Origin: Gautieria morchelliformis
Lineage: Eukaryota; Basidiomycota; Agaricomycetes; Gomphales; Gomphaceae
NCBI GenBank assembly: GCA_015179125.1
Contig: WHVA01000030.1
Coordinates: 372,001-436,000 of the forward strand
DNA length: 64,000 bases
Direction of reading: 5' to 3'
The notes beneath the pieces were generated by a model. It had not been told where the DNA came from. It saw only the letters and a program-made list of their open reading frames with translations, and made no database searches. The translations under genes and the position numbers were made by a program. How positions within the stretch are numbered: position 1 is the stretch's first letter; every line of letters starts with the position of its first letter. Shown here piece after piece: positions 1-12,545 of this stretch.

Positions 1-951
1 TATTTCAATTCGGAGGATGACGCACTATTCATGCAGGTCGATATGGAAGGGATAGGAATTGAATATGCAGAGGAGGATCGACCGATTCACCCTGACGCAG
101 ATAATGACGGCGAAGTTGATACTTCGGTCAGCACAGTGCAGACTTCTCCTGCTCAGCAGCATAAATCATCGACTCGGCCCCTTCGTACCGCCAACGACGA
201 TGCTCGTCATGCTCCTACCGGCATACATACGGGCAGAGAATTGCACCCTCATCATCAGCCGACAAACCAGAACCAGACTGGGCATCCCCTCCAGCGCCAC
301 CAGCCTCGACCTGCACACCCAGATCAAGCGAGACCCCAACAGCCTCGACCCGCCCAAAACGTATCAGTTGCTCCCCGACAACAACGTCCGTCGAATCCGA
401 TTCCCAAACATGCCCAGGAGTCTGCGGCACCAACGTCCCGTTCTCCGTCCTCGACGGTTGGAGGCTTCCATTTCCCTCCAGGGATGGTGCGTCACAAATT
501 TTCTCACATCATTCATTTTCCTGCATAATGTCAAATATGGCCAATGCCTCGTACCGGTTCCCCGTTCACTCTTCAACCCCTCATCTGACGCATATACTTA
601 CCATGTATAATAGGGCCCAACGTCACGCACCCATTCCAATCTTTCTGGGATACCGGCAGAATCCTCCGATTCCGCACCCAAAGTAGGAATGAAACGCGGC
701 GTGGACGCAATGGGGTGCGCATCTTTTTTACTCGAAAGACATGGTTGCGTTGTTATTGACTACCGCCCATTTGGCGCAGCTCGGGTGGAATGCCCAGTCG
801 AGGGCAAACGTCGGTACCGAACGGAGACTCTAATGCGCATGCTCACAATTCGTGGCGGCAGAACAGAACCAAGATTGGCAATCAAAGAGAACCCTTGGTT
901 CCCCTTGAGCTTGATAAAGATGGTGGGGACCTGAAGCGGGTGCGACGCTGA
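1..951 (+). CDS. 3' end of a gene with a Rad52-like C-terminal tail (partial)
   Basis: The reading frame is open from the first base, so the 5' part lies outside the window. Three exons fit: 1-486, 614-714 and 780-951 (TGA 949-951), with donors GTGCGT and GTGCGC and acceptors TAG and CAG; all phases agree and give 252 codons plus stop. The protein starts with an acidic stretch (EDDALFMQVDMEGIG), continues through a long Pro/Gln/Arg/Ser-rich disordered linker, has the short motif GGFHFPPGM, then MKRGVDAMG, and ends in a basic KRVRR. An acidic DDALF-type motif, GGFHFPPG and a KR-rich end recall the unstructured C-terminal half of fungal Rad52-type recombination proteins, but that is an impression, not a match. 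The gene structure is well supported; the identity is not. No catalytic domain is visible in this part. Confidence 0.55.
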
Positions 952-2440
952 AATGGCCTATCAAAGAATTCCCATTCCTATCTCGTGGCCACCTCTTTCG
1001 TGGACTTTGCTTCTAGCTCTGTGGATTGTATCGTTACTATGTTTTCACTTTTCCATCCCTATTGCATCCGTCGTTGCGTCGTGTCTGTTCTAAATCGTAT
1101 TGAACTGTTGTGGTCTGCATTTCATATAGATTGGCATGCTGCATGACTGACAGATACCGTGAGGCGATGAGCGACCTCGCAAATGCTTACCGCCTAATGT
1201 TGATATCTTACCCTCCTTGGAACAGGCAACACAAACGTCCGCTTGACTGTGCCATGCGTGCAATGCCGTAGGTGACTACAAACCATGATGCAGGACTCGA
1301 AGAGCTGTCAGAAGTGTGTGAAGACAGGCATTAATACGGGGACGTTCATGATGAATGGATGCTTAGCACCCTCCGAGCCCGAGAAGAACCTAAAGGTCTA
1401 CCAAGAAGTACCTTCGCGAGCGGTTTAATGGGGCCCGGCATAGCAACTAGTGAGTTTGTTTCCAAGTCATAGACTCACATCATCGGATGAACAGGGTCGT
1501 AGGGGAGTCCGTCGACGCTCGTCGGTGGCCACATCCAGGGCCGGATTCGACAGTCAAGAACACGCCCGGCCCGAGGTGAAAAAAAATCCACAGAGCTAAC
1601 ACCTCAGACAGATTGGCACGAAGACGAGCATTCCCCTCAGGAACCCCTCTACGCAGGCATTCTCGCCGTTCAAAACCCAGGTGCATAGGCATGGAATTGT
1701 AAATCCACCGAGACTTGATCAACTTGAAAACAAGAGCGTCTGATATTTACTTTGATACACAGTAGGGAGTCGTGGTTTTTTCGGAGGTGTTTTTTGTCAG
1801 CGTTTTTGTCGCCGCTTTCGAGAAAAAGCCAGGAAATTGCGAATACACGTCCCGAGGCTGTCCTTAACGTGAGTTCTCTGGTTGAACTAAGGCTATCCAT
1901 ACGCTTCGTTCTTGAAGCAAAGACAAAGTCCTATTATAGTAACTGCCATACACAGTAGACGCTGTGATCCCTCCCACCCACACATTCTCTGTCTTCTCTC
2001 GCATACGAGAACTCAGGCCCAGGCACAACCAAGATAGTAATTGAATCCCAAGAAAGAATCTTTCTGCGGATACACTACTTGCAAGAGCGAACTCGGCTGA
2101 TATGCAGCAGATCCCGTGTGTATCGCAAGCATGGTCGTCGGCGGGAGTACTTAGCGATCCGGATAGATAGCATCCTAGGGCGAAACGTTTCTGAGAAGAA
2201 GATAAGGAGAGACCAAGCTGTGGGAAACAACGCTGGGAATGGGTGAAAGGCCCCAAAGGATTGTGCTTCAAACTCGGCTCACCCATAGTTCCGTTAACAG
2301 TCAAGTATCGCTCTCGCCCACGGACTTGAGCTTGTACTGGAGTGTCGTTACTTTCCCCGGGCCGGGGTGCGTGCCGGTGCCCGGTAACCTGGGGATATGT
2401 AGGTCAGTTCGGCTGATGACACGGGGTTCCCCGAGCTAGT
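952..2440. other. Intergenic region without recognised gene
   Basis: About 1.5 kb between the Rad52-like gene and the transporter. Open frames here (for example on the minus strand at 1864-2304) show no domain, no splice-consistent extension and no codon pattern like the neighbours. The right end holds the transporter promoter. Confidence 0.5.
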
Positions 2441-2450
2441 TATATATAGT
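2441..2450 (+). promoter_or_regulatory. TATA-like box of the MFS transporter gene
   Basis: The sequence TATATATAGT lies about 110 bp before the ATG at 2558, a usual distance for a fungal core promoter plus short 5' leader. No other TATA-like run is closer to the start. Confidence 0.45.
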
Positions 2451-2557
2451 TTGCAGGGTTCAGGCTCGGGGTGGGCGTCACACTCACCGGGTGCGATGGT
2501 GAATAATAAAAGCCCTTAGGCTAACTGCGTGAAGTCTTCCTTCCTATCTGCGCAGCC

Positions 2558-5004
2558 ATGTCTGGCTCAATCAAGGATCTCAAGCTCCATGACACTGAAA
2601 AGCCTGAGCACGCCTCATCCGTGGACAACGCTACCAAGCTTCCCGAGCCCACGTCCTGGCAGAAGGTACTGCTCTCACTACCTCACTTTCCATCTGTCCT
2701 GACCCTTCTGCCCTGCTTCTGCAGCTCAACCCTTTCCTCCGCCGTGAGGTAGAGTATGTCCCCCCTGCAGAGCGCGCCCTCGTCCGAAGATATGACCTGC
2801 GTATTATGCCCATTGCCTGTCTTCTATACCTCTTTGCATTTCTGGACAGAGGAAATTTGGGTGACTAAAGCACCATGGTCCCCTCATGAACACTACACTA
2901 ATCCCTTGCCCTCCTCAACCCCAGGGAACGCTCGTCTTCAGGGTCTCCCTCAAGATACTTTGCATGGAGACCCAACTGGGAAGCTCTTCGACTGGGTCAA
3001 TTCCGTCTTCTTCTTCAGCTACATCCTCTGCCAGGTTCCCGCTACCATCCTCTCCAAGCTTTTCAGCCCCAAAATCTGGCTCGGATGTGCAGCCATCGGT
3101 ACGCAGTCACCACACCTGATGATCGCCGCTAATCTGCTTTTTCGCTCCAGGTTGGTCAATATGCTCAATACTCATGTCAACTACCTTCAATATCGCTGGG
3201 CTCATCGTGTGTCGCATCGGCCTTGGCGTATTTGAGGCTGGTTTCGGTCCCGCCGTTCCATTGTACCTCTGTAAGCGCATCCACGTGCAGAAGCACCACA
3301 AACGCGTGCTCATTATCCCATACCTGTTCCGACAGCATTTTTCTACACAAAGGCAGAGCTTGGCCTTCGCATGGCCTACTGGTTCAGCTTTGCCGCCGTC
3401 GCAGGAGCTTTTGGTGGCGTCCTTGCCTTCGCCATCCAGCAAGCAAACCTCATTGGTGGGCTTCACGGACACAATTGGAAACTCCTCTTCATCGTTGAAG
3501 GTATATATTCTCTTTTGTCGCGTCGTTTTTTTTTTTTTTATCCACATGTTCTCCAGGTATTCCCGCGTTTTGTCTGGGCATATTTACCATCTTCTACCTG
3601 CCGGACCGTCCTGAAACGACCAGTTACATTAAAGATGGTGCCGAGAGAGAACTCGCCGTAGAACGCATGAACCGTGGTACCCAAGCCGAGGTTGTCGGCA
3701 GCGTCAACAAGAGTGAGTGCGCACCGCGAGCATGTTGCTCTCTACTCACCCGTTACAGGTCACATCAAAATGGCACTGCTCGACTGGAAGGTCTACGTGG
3801 GAGGCGTCATTTATTTCGGCCTTAACGCAGCACTCGCCTCGATCTCTGCATTCCTTCCAACGATCATCACAGTAAGCACGGCCCTCTCTTTAAGCTTAAA
3901 CTTCGCTTATCACACCGCCGAAGACGTTTGGATTTAGTGAGTCTCCCACGCCCCTTCGAATGTGAAAGCGCCAATTAACGCGTGAATGGCATCTGTGTAG
4001 CCAAGGCAAACGCCCAGCTGCTCACTGTCCCGCCATACGCATGTGCAGCCGTGGTGCTTACCCTCTCGGCGTGGGTTTCTGATCGCCTCCAGACCCGCGG
4101 GATCATATGTTCTGTCAGCAGCATGGTGGCTGGTATAGGATATGTGTTCGTTGAGTTGTTTGCGCGGTCGAACTATTAACTGAAGGCCCACTTCTTCATA
4201 GCTTACTCATAACCGTTCCCGACAACGTCCACGTGCGCTATTTCGGCGTGTTCTGCATCACCTCAGGCACATATACTCACAGTGCGTACACACTTCTATC
4301 ATTATCAACACGCCCTTGCCAATTTATGACCCATGACTGCTGCTGACATCCCCCCTCTGTATTGTTGCAGTTGGAACAATCATTGCATGGTGTTGGTGTC
4401 CTTCTCGTTTCCCCTTCTCCCTCGCGTTCTCACTCCATACCGCAGTCGCACACAACCTGGGGTCCGAGTCCAAGAAAGCCACTGGGATACCAATGTTTAT
4501 GGCCATCGGCCAGTGCGGCAGCGTGCTAGGCTCCCATTTATTCCCTACTACCGAGGGCCCACGATATATGTGCGTGATTCTGGTGCTGGGGGCAACTGCA
4601 TATATTGACTTTCCCTCTGCGTATGTCCGCACCTACAGCAAAGGCTTCGCAGGTGAGTATTATGCCTCCACGCATCTAATAGGCACGCCGATTTCCTTGT
4701 CTAGTTTCCTGTGCCTTGCAGTTCCTTGCTGCCATCTGTGCAATTATCCTCTCCGTATGTCACTTTTCCTAGTTTTACAATAGGCCTTGGTCCTTTTTTT
4801 TTTAATTCCGACCCAGATTGCCTACCGAACGAAAAACAATCATCGAGATCGCGTCTACGGACGCCCCGACCCAGACGAAAAAGTCGACGTATCTGAATTG
4901 GCAGATGACGTACGTAGTCAACATACTCTACTCCATCTTTGAACCCCTGAAACTAATTCGTACAATTCAATACCCAGTCGCCGGGATTCCGATACATACC
5001 ATGA
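2558..5004 (+). CDS. Major facilitator transporter, Dal5/Tna1-like anion:cation symporter family
   Basis: Sixteen exons can be joined in phase: 2558-2665, 2725-2860, 2925-3098, 3151-3270, 3336-3500, 3557-3712, 3759-3871, 3924-3936, 4001-4145, 4202-4281, 4371-4391, 4446-4569, 4639-4652, 4705-4754, 4817-4909, 4978-5004, giving 512 aa, the usual length for the family. The N-terminus is hydrophilic (KLPEPTSWQK), followed by VRRYDLRIMPIACLLYLFAF and LDRGNLGNARLQGL, the family's TM1 and loop, then VNSVFFFSYILCQVPATIL, a CRIGLGVFEAGFGPAVPLYL helix pair, the central loop with YLPDRPETTSYI, and the second six-helix half. The C-terminus is NNHRDRVYGRPDPDEKVDVS followed by SPGFRYIP. Related yeast proteins carry allantoate, nicotinic acid, biotin or pantothenate across the plasma membrane; the substrate here cannot be read from sequence. 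Two exons are tiny (13 and 14 nt). The frame is intact. Confidence 0.9.
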
Positions 5005-6218
5005 TTACATTTTACCTAATTTTTTTTTTTTGCGTCGTTCAATTGTTCACGTTGAATGCATGCATATATCACTCACTACCATCATGACACTGCAGTCATA
5101 ATCCACTCTCACGAAGATTCAAACGTCCATGAGATTCATATGTACATATATACCCCGTGGCTATATACACCAGCATGGCCCGTTCATCGTTCACACTCTA
5201 GATCATCAGCTGAGTCGAAACACTGGCATGTGGGGAGCTGGCGCTGAGTTGGGATCAGTAGCATAATATGCGGCCCTGTGCGCAGCTAGCGGCTGTATAT
5301 TAGGCTCAAAATTAGCCCTAGGGAACCCGGTTGCTCCTCATCCTTTCGCATCACAGAGTGTCCGGATAGCAGTAGCTCCCCCATACCTACAAGGCACATA
5401 ATTGGGCTAAGTATAAGTCTGCTAGTCAGCTAAGTACGAAATGCCCAAAGCGATATCCTGATAGTTGTGTGCGGCCACAGTACTGTATATATATCAGCCT
5501 GTATTTGAAAAAATATGCTTGCAGCTGACCACCAGCTAGTTAGTGATGTCAGCTTTACATTCAGGAATTGGCAATTAATTCCTAGTAGTCAACATGTTGA
5601 CGAGGCCCGGCCTATTCTTAATTTTATTGGTCGCATAATCCTGTTGTCTATGAGCTATGGCTTTCAATTCCAACCACTGAGCTTGACCTCAGGCGTAGGT
5701 GGCTGCTAGAAAGGAGGTCTCAGACTACTACCTACCAAAGAGCGCAGGATCGAGGACTGGCGAAGTCACCGGGGCGTTATAACTTTCATGCACAAAGATA
5801 ACTGCACAGCGCATGGGTCATTTATAATAAAACCATACTTATACAGTACATGATAAAGCATTCCTTACCTAAAGCGACAGGAATGCATAGAGTACTAAAC
5901 CCCTATCGCAAAGTCCCTGATAGGGTGTTTCAGCATATACATCATTGGTGAGAGTGGATCACCGAGACTTGGCAATTGCCCTCTTAGGTTTATGTGACAA
6001 TATCAAAAGATCCAATGGCGAAGGAGGAAGCGAGGCACAGAATTCAGGATAGCAGTTTGAACTGCATTAGTAAGTATGTATATGTTTGCCAGCGTCATAA
6101 TAAGCACAGATATTATGAACTCAGCATGGGAGCTCAACGGCTTTTCTTTCGAGAATCCGCTTTCTGCTTCCTGACCGTTTCACTCCCCGCCTTGGCCTTC
6201 TGCAAGCCAAGTATCGTC
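5005..6218. other. Intergenic region between convergent genes
   Basis: This 1.2-kb stretch separates the transporter and MAK5, whose 3' ends face each other. It is AT-rich with scattered short open frames lacking domains. No RNA gene, repeat or transposon end was recognised. Confidence 0.5.
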
Positions 6219-9100
6219 TCATGGTCTGGCAATATGCATTAGTCTCGATGTCACATGAGCAGTTGAGTACCCACTGGCGCCCTCGATCAAGTCGTCGACA
6301 ATGGAGCGGGATCCTGACGTCAAATACCTAGTGGACACGCCTCGCGCGACGAGGGGCTGAGATAGCGTCTGGTTCAACTGAGCTTTCAGACTCGAAACCT
6401 TCGAGACTTGGGATTGCTTTCCAGTCTTAGCTGCGTTTTCAGATGTGTCAGAACTGAGAATGTTGTGAGTGCTCGCAATTAAAATGTGTGGATGGAGCAG
6501 GTAGACAACGCACTCAAAGTCAGACCCAAGTTCAAGCTCCATCGCCTCGGCGGTCTCCCGCATCCAGTTTTTATCATGAGTTTTCTTCTTAGCGCGGTGG
6601 GCTGCGCTGTCTATCTGACGAGCAAGCTGGATTCGAACCTTGAGTTTGTCCAAGATATCGTGTTCCATGTTCAGTTCTGGAACATCATCCTCGTCTAAAA
6701 ATATAGCGAGTTCAGAAACAGTTTCCCAGCAGCCATCCTCCCAGCAGCCGAGGATCAGACATACATACCCCTTCCAAGTCCTGTCAAAACACTTTTGAAT
6801 ACGCGTCTTTCGTCGGGTGCACAAAGTACGAGTCCAAAGCCTTGTTTCATAGCACGTGCTGTTCGACCATTGCGGTGTACGTACGCGTCTGCCGAACGTG
6901 GAACTTGGTAGTGAATGACATGATCCACTGCGATAACATCCAATCCCCTAGCAGCGACATCTGTGGCGAGTAAGACAGAATTAGATGTCGATTTGAACCT
7001 GTATGAACATTAAATTGTATAAACTGACATCAAGACGTGAAATTACCGATCAAGGTTCTTGAGGCGTTGCTTCTGCTGTAATCCAGAATGCAATGGCCAC
7101 GCGCTGAGCTTAAGAAGCTCGAGGATGGGCATCAAGCGGCGAATGCCGTCTATCGAGGAGAGAAAGACAAGGGAGCGACCTGGGTGTCGCAGAAGAAAGT
7201 AGTACAAGTATACATCCTTGAATAAGGATATATGGAGCAGTAATCATACAAGAGCGCAAAGTATTACAAACCTTGTCGTTGGTCAAACATTCGACCTTGC
7301 TTTCTTGCAGTCCTTCCACGCGACCACCTTTGGGGCTGAGATCAATTATCATTGGCTCGGGGTCTCGAAAATCGAGCTTCATAAGAAGGTCATCTGGACA
7401 ACCTTGAGCCCAGGGCCCTAGGCAGAACATAAAAGCATCCCACCTAAAGTAGACGAAGCATCTTCTCTGCGCTTTGTGTGTGACCGGCTTACACCCTTAC
7501 GCTTCAAATCCCGCTGCAGATCCTTACTCATAGTCGCGGAGAAAACGAACGTCTGAAGTGCTTCATTACGCTCTTGTGCCAATTCTTTGTCAATGGAAGG
7601 GACTTCAATTGCTTCGGCTGTCTCTTGTGGGACTGCTTCGTCACTGATGCAGTAATTAGTAATGTGGTATGAAAATAGAGTAAACACAAACGTGTCCATG
7701 TCGGGTGGCGGCCTGGAAGTTATCCGCAAGATGCTCTCGAGTTCCTGGAAATGTCCTGCCTCTACCATCCGGTCGGCCTCGTCAAGGACTAGGAACCGCA
7801 GAGACCGCAGCTGCGAGGTTAGAGAGGGATCCTGAATAGAATTTATGAGCGTGGGCTGTGCTCTGCTACAAAATTCGAAGAGACGTAGAATAATGACAAA
7901 AGAGAGTAAGTATTATTTACCTCACCACACAGGTCCCAAAAACGACCGGGGGTCGCCACAAGGATATCCACACCACGCGATAATATGCGGCGTTGCTTCT
8001 GAGCAGACATACCACCTACAATAGCTGCAACTGACACAGGTGGAGGCCGTTTATGTCTCGATGCATCCGGCTTGTCGGTATCTATCTCTACCTGAGCCTG
8101 TGACTGCACCTTAAATAGGTGATCCAAACAAGCATTAAGATGTTCCGAGACTTGGAGAGCAAGCTCACGCGTGGGCGCGAGGATAAGCGCCTGCAAAACA
8201 CGCCGAGTGGCCACAGGAGGTCTGACAGTGATAGTTGTTGGAGCGTCCTCAGAAGTGGTAGAAAGGGACGTAAGGAGGTGGTGTAGTATCGGAAGACCGT
8301 AGGCAAGGGTTTTACCAGACCCCTGAATAAAGGCGCACATTAGGCATCAATGGACTAAGATACTCAAATTAGACGTACTGTTTGAGCTATTCCCACTATG
8401 TCCCGACCTCTTACATTCATGCTAGATTCTTCGAGATGCCCTTCAGCTTCACCGCTGCCCCCTTCAGATTTTGCAGGCTTGAACACTTCAAAAGTACGCA
8501 TCTGAATCTCGGTGGGTTGTTCAAAACCACGTTTGTGGATTGAATGGAGCAGCGCGGCATGCAATGAGTATGGGGACCACGATGGCAGAAGGGTCGCTAA
8601 GTGAGGAACTTAAATACCAACGCAGTTACACGACATTAGAACGCACTGTCAAAGACGTCTATAACAATCGCGTCTAGCAATCCCGTGTGTTCATGCGCAC
8701 TTTCAGTGTGTGCGCTCGATGTCGCAACGGCCTTCTGCTCCTTTATCTGTCTCTCTGTCAATGAGTTTTGCGAGCCCCATGCCAGCATGCCACATACACG
8801 AAAGCCAATGACTTTCCCGCCGTCGCCGTCACCGTAGACAACCTCCACGCCTTCCACTTCCTCTAATGCTAGTATGCCTCCATCTTCCTCATTTCCGAAC
8901 CCGCCGACATTGCCATGCGTAGGCACAGCTTTCCATGGGAGATTTTCTGGAGCGACAGCGATTACGGATTCGGCAGGCTTGATTGACTTCCTGATTTTAT
9001 TGCTGGCGAATAAGGTTGGTCGATGGGTTCGTTTCAGCTTTTTCCGAGAGGATGTAGACGCTACTGTGCCCAATTTGCGCTTGCGAGTGCGGTCATCCAT
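6219..9100 (-). CDS. MAK5: Nucleolar ATP-dependent RNA helicase MAK5 (DEAD-box, DDX24 type)
   Basis: MAK5-type helicases act in 60S ribosomal subunit biogenesis in the nucleolus. The N-terminus ([15 protein letters not shown]) is basic, followed by ENLPWKAVP and [17 protein letters not shown], a signature stretch of MAK5 orthologues. The helicase core follows: GFEQPTEIQ (Q motif), [14 protein letters not shown] (motif I, split by an intron after AQT), [13 protein letters not shown] (Ia), VATPGR (Ib), [10 protein letters not shown] (II), FVFSATM (III), [12 protein letters not shown] (V) and [11 protein letters not shown] (VI). The C-terminal tail has [20 protein letters not shown] and [19 protein letters not shown], again MAK5-like. 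Exon 1 is 8647-9100, exon 2 8379-8596, exon 3 begins at 8322; several more introns follow. I chose ATG 9098-9100; an in-frame ATG lies 20 codons upstream at 9160. The gene looks intact. A displaced copy of exon 1 occurs at 26498-27570. Confidence 0.88.
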
Positions 9101-9813
9101 GCACGATGTTTTTTGTCGAATCTGGACACAGAGCTGAGTCAGCGAATGCGGCTCCGGCATTTTTTGTCGCTTTCTCCACGTACTGCAGTAAGTATTATTG
9201 TGCGCTCGCCACTATGCTGAGTCTTACACTCCTTACAGTATGCATGTACAGGTTTGAAATTTGACCTTTGAATTTCACGTTTGAGCTTACTGCTAATATT
9301 ATGGCAATCTTGGTAATGGATTTACATGAATGTATCCGTACGATGTCCTGGGCAAATTGCCACGGTTCGAACCGTGTAAGCGGCTTCGGATTCTCTTCTA
9401 ACCACAAGAACGTTGGTCGCCGAGTGTTCACCCGAGATTTACCGACACTTTGGTTGAGCGGGGAGCCCAGGCCCGGTGACCATGGAGTCTATCTGAATTG
9501 AGATTTTCCAGTATCCGAATTAGGGAATTATTAGGCCGCGAAACACGCCAATGATGCGGGATGAATACGGGATCCCGACTGCATGCTAATTACAATAAGC
9601 GGATGGATAATTGATCTTGGAAGCTCGAGGATGAGCTAGGATTGTGAGATTACGAGATTGCTTATAGCATGAGCATGGGATCGAGACCAATCCGAACCTT
9701 GGAAGGTGCAGAACAACAACAGATGAGCTTTATCCAGACACGATGAATGCTAGAGATGTTCCGAAGTCCAATGGGCTGTCTGGAGGTTCAAAAGATGTCA
9801 TGGCGGCCGCTCG
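9101..9813. other. Divergent intergenic region with a 16-bp perfect palindrome
   Basis: This region separates MAK5 (leftwards) from the uncharacterised gene (rightwards), so it should hold both promoters. The sequence CACGGTTCGAACCGTG at 9361-9376 is a perfect palindrome and could be a dimeric regulator site. It resembles a tRNA T-arm but no tRNA folds around it. Confidence 0.35.
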
Positions 9814-11240
9814 ATGCCGAGCGGAAGTCAAATACTCGTAATCCCGGTTCATGACAGTCATCACACCTGGATACAAATGAAATCAAAACACACTGACGAG
9901 CAACTATCGTGGCTTCGCAGTAATCTTGCAGAGTACGAGAATCGCGCTGGAGGCAATGTCCGCGGGGACGCAAAGAAATTTGCGTTGGAAAAGGCAATAA
10001 AGTACATTGAGAAGTGGGGCGTCCCCGATGGCGAGAAGGAAACCACAATGAAAGAGGTGAGGCCTTACACCAACAGGAAATGGCAGGCTTTGAATTTGTT
10101 GTAGCAAATCTACACTTGGTTCAAAAATACATCGGCCAGAGGGAAGGAAGCGAGGAAGAGGCATCAGCTCATGAAGAGTTCGTATGATCATCTTCATATC
10201 CGGTATCTGGTGCTCATACATCCGCAGAAGCAGAACGACCTTCATCCACCGCTTACCTCACTGTACCCAATATCGAACAGCCCGGGCAATCCAATGGTTC
10301 CTCGTCTCAGAGTGTGTAGCACCAATATTGGAGATCATTTGACTCGATCTTCTTACCCGTGCAACAACAGTTCGTTACCAGCAACCACAGCAGCCACAAC
10401 AGCCACACCCTCCACCGCCGCCTCCTCAACATTATGCTCCAATACCTCAACCCACCCATTACACAGCCTCTTCGGTACTTTCTCCATACGCTTGTACAGT
10501 CCGCGATTCCATTTTGAATCCGACGTGTGACACCACCGATGTTTCGACTGCGATGCAGCTTTGCCCAGACATCCCAGACATTATATCCGCTGTGTTTGCT
10601 GCCGCCATCCTAGTGACAACCTCGTCACCCCCTGATCTCGTCGATCCTTTGCAACACATTTTGCATCGTTACTCTTCTGCGATTAATCTTTGGCCCCGCA
10701 CAATGGCCTACAAAGCCTACACCGGGCCGCTCTCCGGGAGGCATCTCCTGCATCACGGCATCCGTAAGAATGCCATGTGGATTCCACTCGCTCCTTTCCC
10801 TCACCATCCACATGATATGCAAGAGGAGCTCACGCGCCTTACGTTAGACCGACAACGGAAGAGAGACCACGTCCTTTGGGCACGAATACATGCTGCATCC
10901 CTTGAGCTAGGACTTGTAGAGAATTCATGGTTGGCGGAGACACTGGCTAATGATGCAATGTGGGAGGAAGATGAGGTGGAGTGGGTGAGTGGGTGTGTAC
11001 TTCTGAAGGGGCTGGTGAGGGCAGGAAAAGTGCCAACGGATGCGGGGACCGGAAACTGGGCCCAGTTGATGCATAGATATCAATCAAAGTGGAAGGAGGT
11101 ACGAGATGAGGGCCGCCAGGCTCTCATGGCTGTGAGTCCACTCACCTGGAGGCCTTGCTTCTATGCATTTACTAACCATGCATTGGCAGGAGACGTTACT
11201 GGACATCAGAAAAACGCTGGAAGGACATGGTCACATGTAA
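9814..11240 (+). CDS. Uncharacterised protein with N-terminal WFKN-type domain and proline/glutamine-rich linker
   Basis: Five exons join in phase (9814-10056, 10105-10177, 10228-10311, 10371-11131, 11190-11240) to give about 403 aa; introns are 48-60 bp with CTAAC- or TGAC-like branch sites. Residues about 25-100 form a compact charged region: SWLRSNLAEYENRAGGNVRG, ALEKAIKYIEKWGVP, then IYTWFKNTSARGKEARKRHQ. The WFKN plus basic run recalls helix 3 of a homeodomain-like fold, so nucleic-acid binding is possible but unproven. Next comes a Q/P-rich linker (YQQPQQPQQPHPPPPPP), then a mostly helical C-terminal half with ELTRLTLDRQRKRDHVLWAR and TGNWAQLMHRYQSKWKEVRD. The end is RKTLEGHGHM. The start could be the ATG at 9880 instead. 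I do not recognise the family. Codon use and introns resemble neighbouring host genes rather than transposons. Confidence 0.65.
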
Positions 11241-12010
11241 CCCAGCTTTTTGCCTGCTGTTCTGTTGTTTTCTATTGCCACGACTTGTAATCAGGACTAT
11301 TGCTGTATGCTCGTCGCCTCGTTCTCCTCGTCTCGGAATCTCGGACGGCTTGTTTTACTCTACTGTTTGTCTCGTTAGCGTTAACTTTTATACACAATCT
11401 CCTTGTGATGTTTGAAGTGGGTCCGATTGAGACTGGGTGTAAATTATGTAAAGTTACGTCATATACGTTCTATATCGATGTGCCTCTATTAATAGATGCT
11501 AATAACCTCGTTCAACCTACTTAATATCTTAACAGCAAACTATCTTGGATAATAAGCAAGTACCCATATTGAAGGTGACCAAATATACAGGCAAACCAAG
11601 TAAGTAACAAGGCTAAGCTCCGGTTGCTTACAAACAGGTGTGCCGGACAATCCTGGCATGGCAGCTGGATCGAACGTGACCAGTTCAGCCTCGGCCGATA
11701 TCATGCATCACAGACGATAAGCTCATGGACTCTCATCGAATTATTGTAGGATATGGTCTTCAGTATCTCTCTTCTATTTTGATATCTTCTATCTTGGATT
11801 CATGATTATTAGTTCCATCAATAACCCTTGGGCTCGTGCAGAATGATCCCATTGAAGCCAGGTAACTTGTCCACCCACCAAATTAGGGCGTTCCTGTACC
11901 AGCCTCATTCTCGACACTGCAAGCTGTGTCCATCTATCGCCTTGCCTGTCCTTGAGTGCTGAGTATTGAGTACCAGGTATGTCTTTCAGCCTTCTGGCTT
12001 GTATTCCTGC
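11241..12010. other. Intergenic region without recognised gene
   Basis: AT-rich sequence between the uncharacterised gene and the left NLR-flanking repeat. Only short open frames without domains are present. Confidence 0.45.
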
Positions 12011-12198
12011 GTATTCATTCGGTCTAGCCATCCTTCTCAATTACGAAGGATACGCCGAACGAAAGAGAGCTAGTGGTAAGTTGTTTACAAGATATCAATT
12101 GCCTATTTCGAGCCATGCAGTGAGCAATACACTTCAAGACATAGGATACTACAGTGCCTTTATCCTTTTCACGGCCGAATTCAAAGGATAGACCCACA
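12011..12198 (+). repeat. Direct repeat flanking the NLR gene, left copy
   Basis: This segment begins GTATTCATTCGGTCTAGCC and ends near GATAGACCCAC. The same sequence, with scattered differences and small indels, occurs in the same orientation at 18333-18506. The copies lie about 350 bp past the NLR stop and about 500 bp before its start. Both contain the phrase GAAAGAGAGCTAGTGGTAAG. No gene is recognised in it. Confidence 0.8.
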
Positions 12199-12545
12199 TT
12201 TACTCAGGCTCTTGCATGCATGGACGATCGGACAATGTACTACGGATATATCTACTTGCCTCTATTCAAATCTTCCGCGCTAACTGTCACTGGAAGATCC
12301 CCACCACAAATACCAGGTGAGCCCAGGATATAATCCATATAAGTGGAATTCCCATCATATCCCGGTCCACATATTTTTTCGTGGTTCAAGGGGTCGCCCC
12401 AACCGCGAACTATCCTTGGGCTATCCAGTGAGTCGTGCCGTGCAAACACCGTTACAGTAACACAATCATTAATAAATGACACGCGTTCCCATGCTTCAAG
12501 CTTCAAGCTCTATAATGTCTTTCTCGAGTGTTCATCTAGTAGCTT
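12199..12545. other. NLR 3' flanking sequence
   Basis: About 350 bp between the left direct repeat and the NLR stop codon; it should hold the NLR 3' UTR and polyadenylation signal. Nothing else was recognised. Confidence 0.4.

Noticed and set aside
1864-2304. Minus-strand ORF of 146 aa
   Set aside because: No domain, unusual composition, and it lies in the transporter's promoter side; likely chance.
9300-9400. Possible tRNA around CACGGTTCGAACCGTG
   Set aside because: The T-loop-like core is a perfect palindrome; with a 7-nt loop the T-stem does not pair, and no acceptor or D-arm can be drawn.
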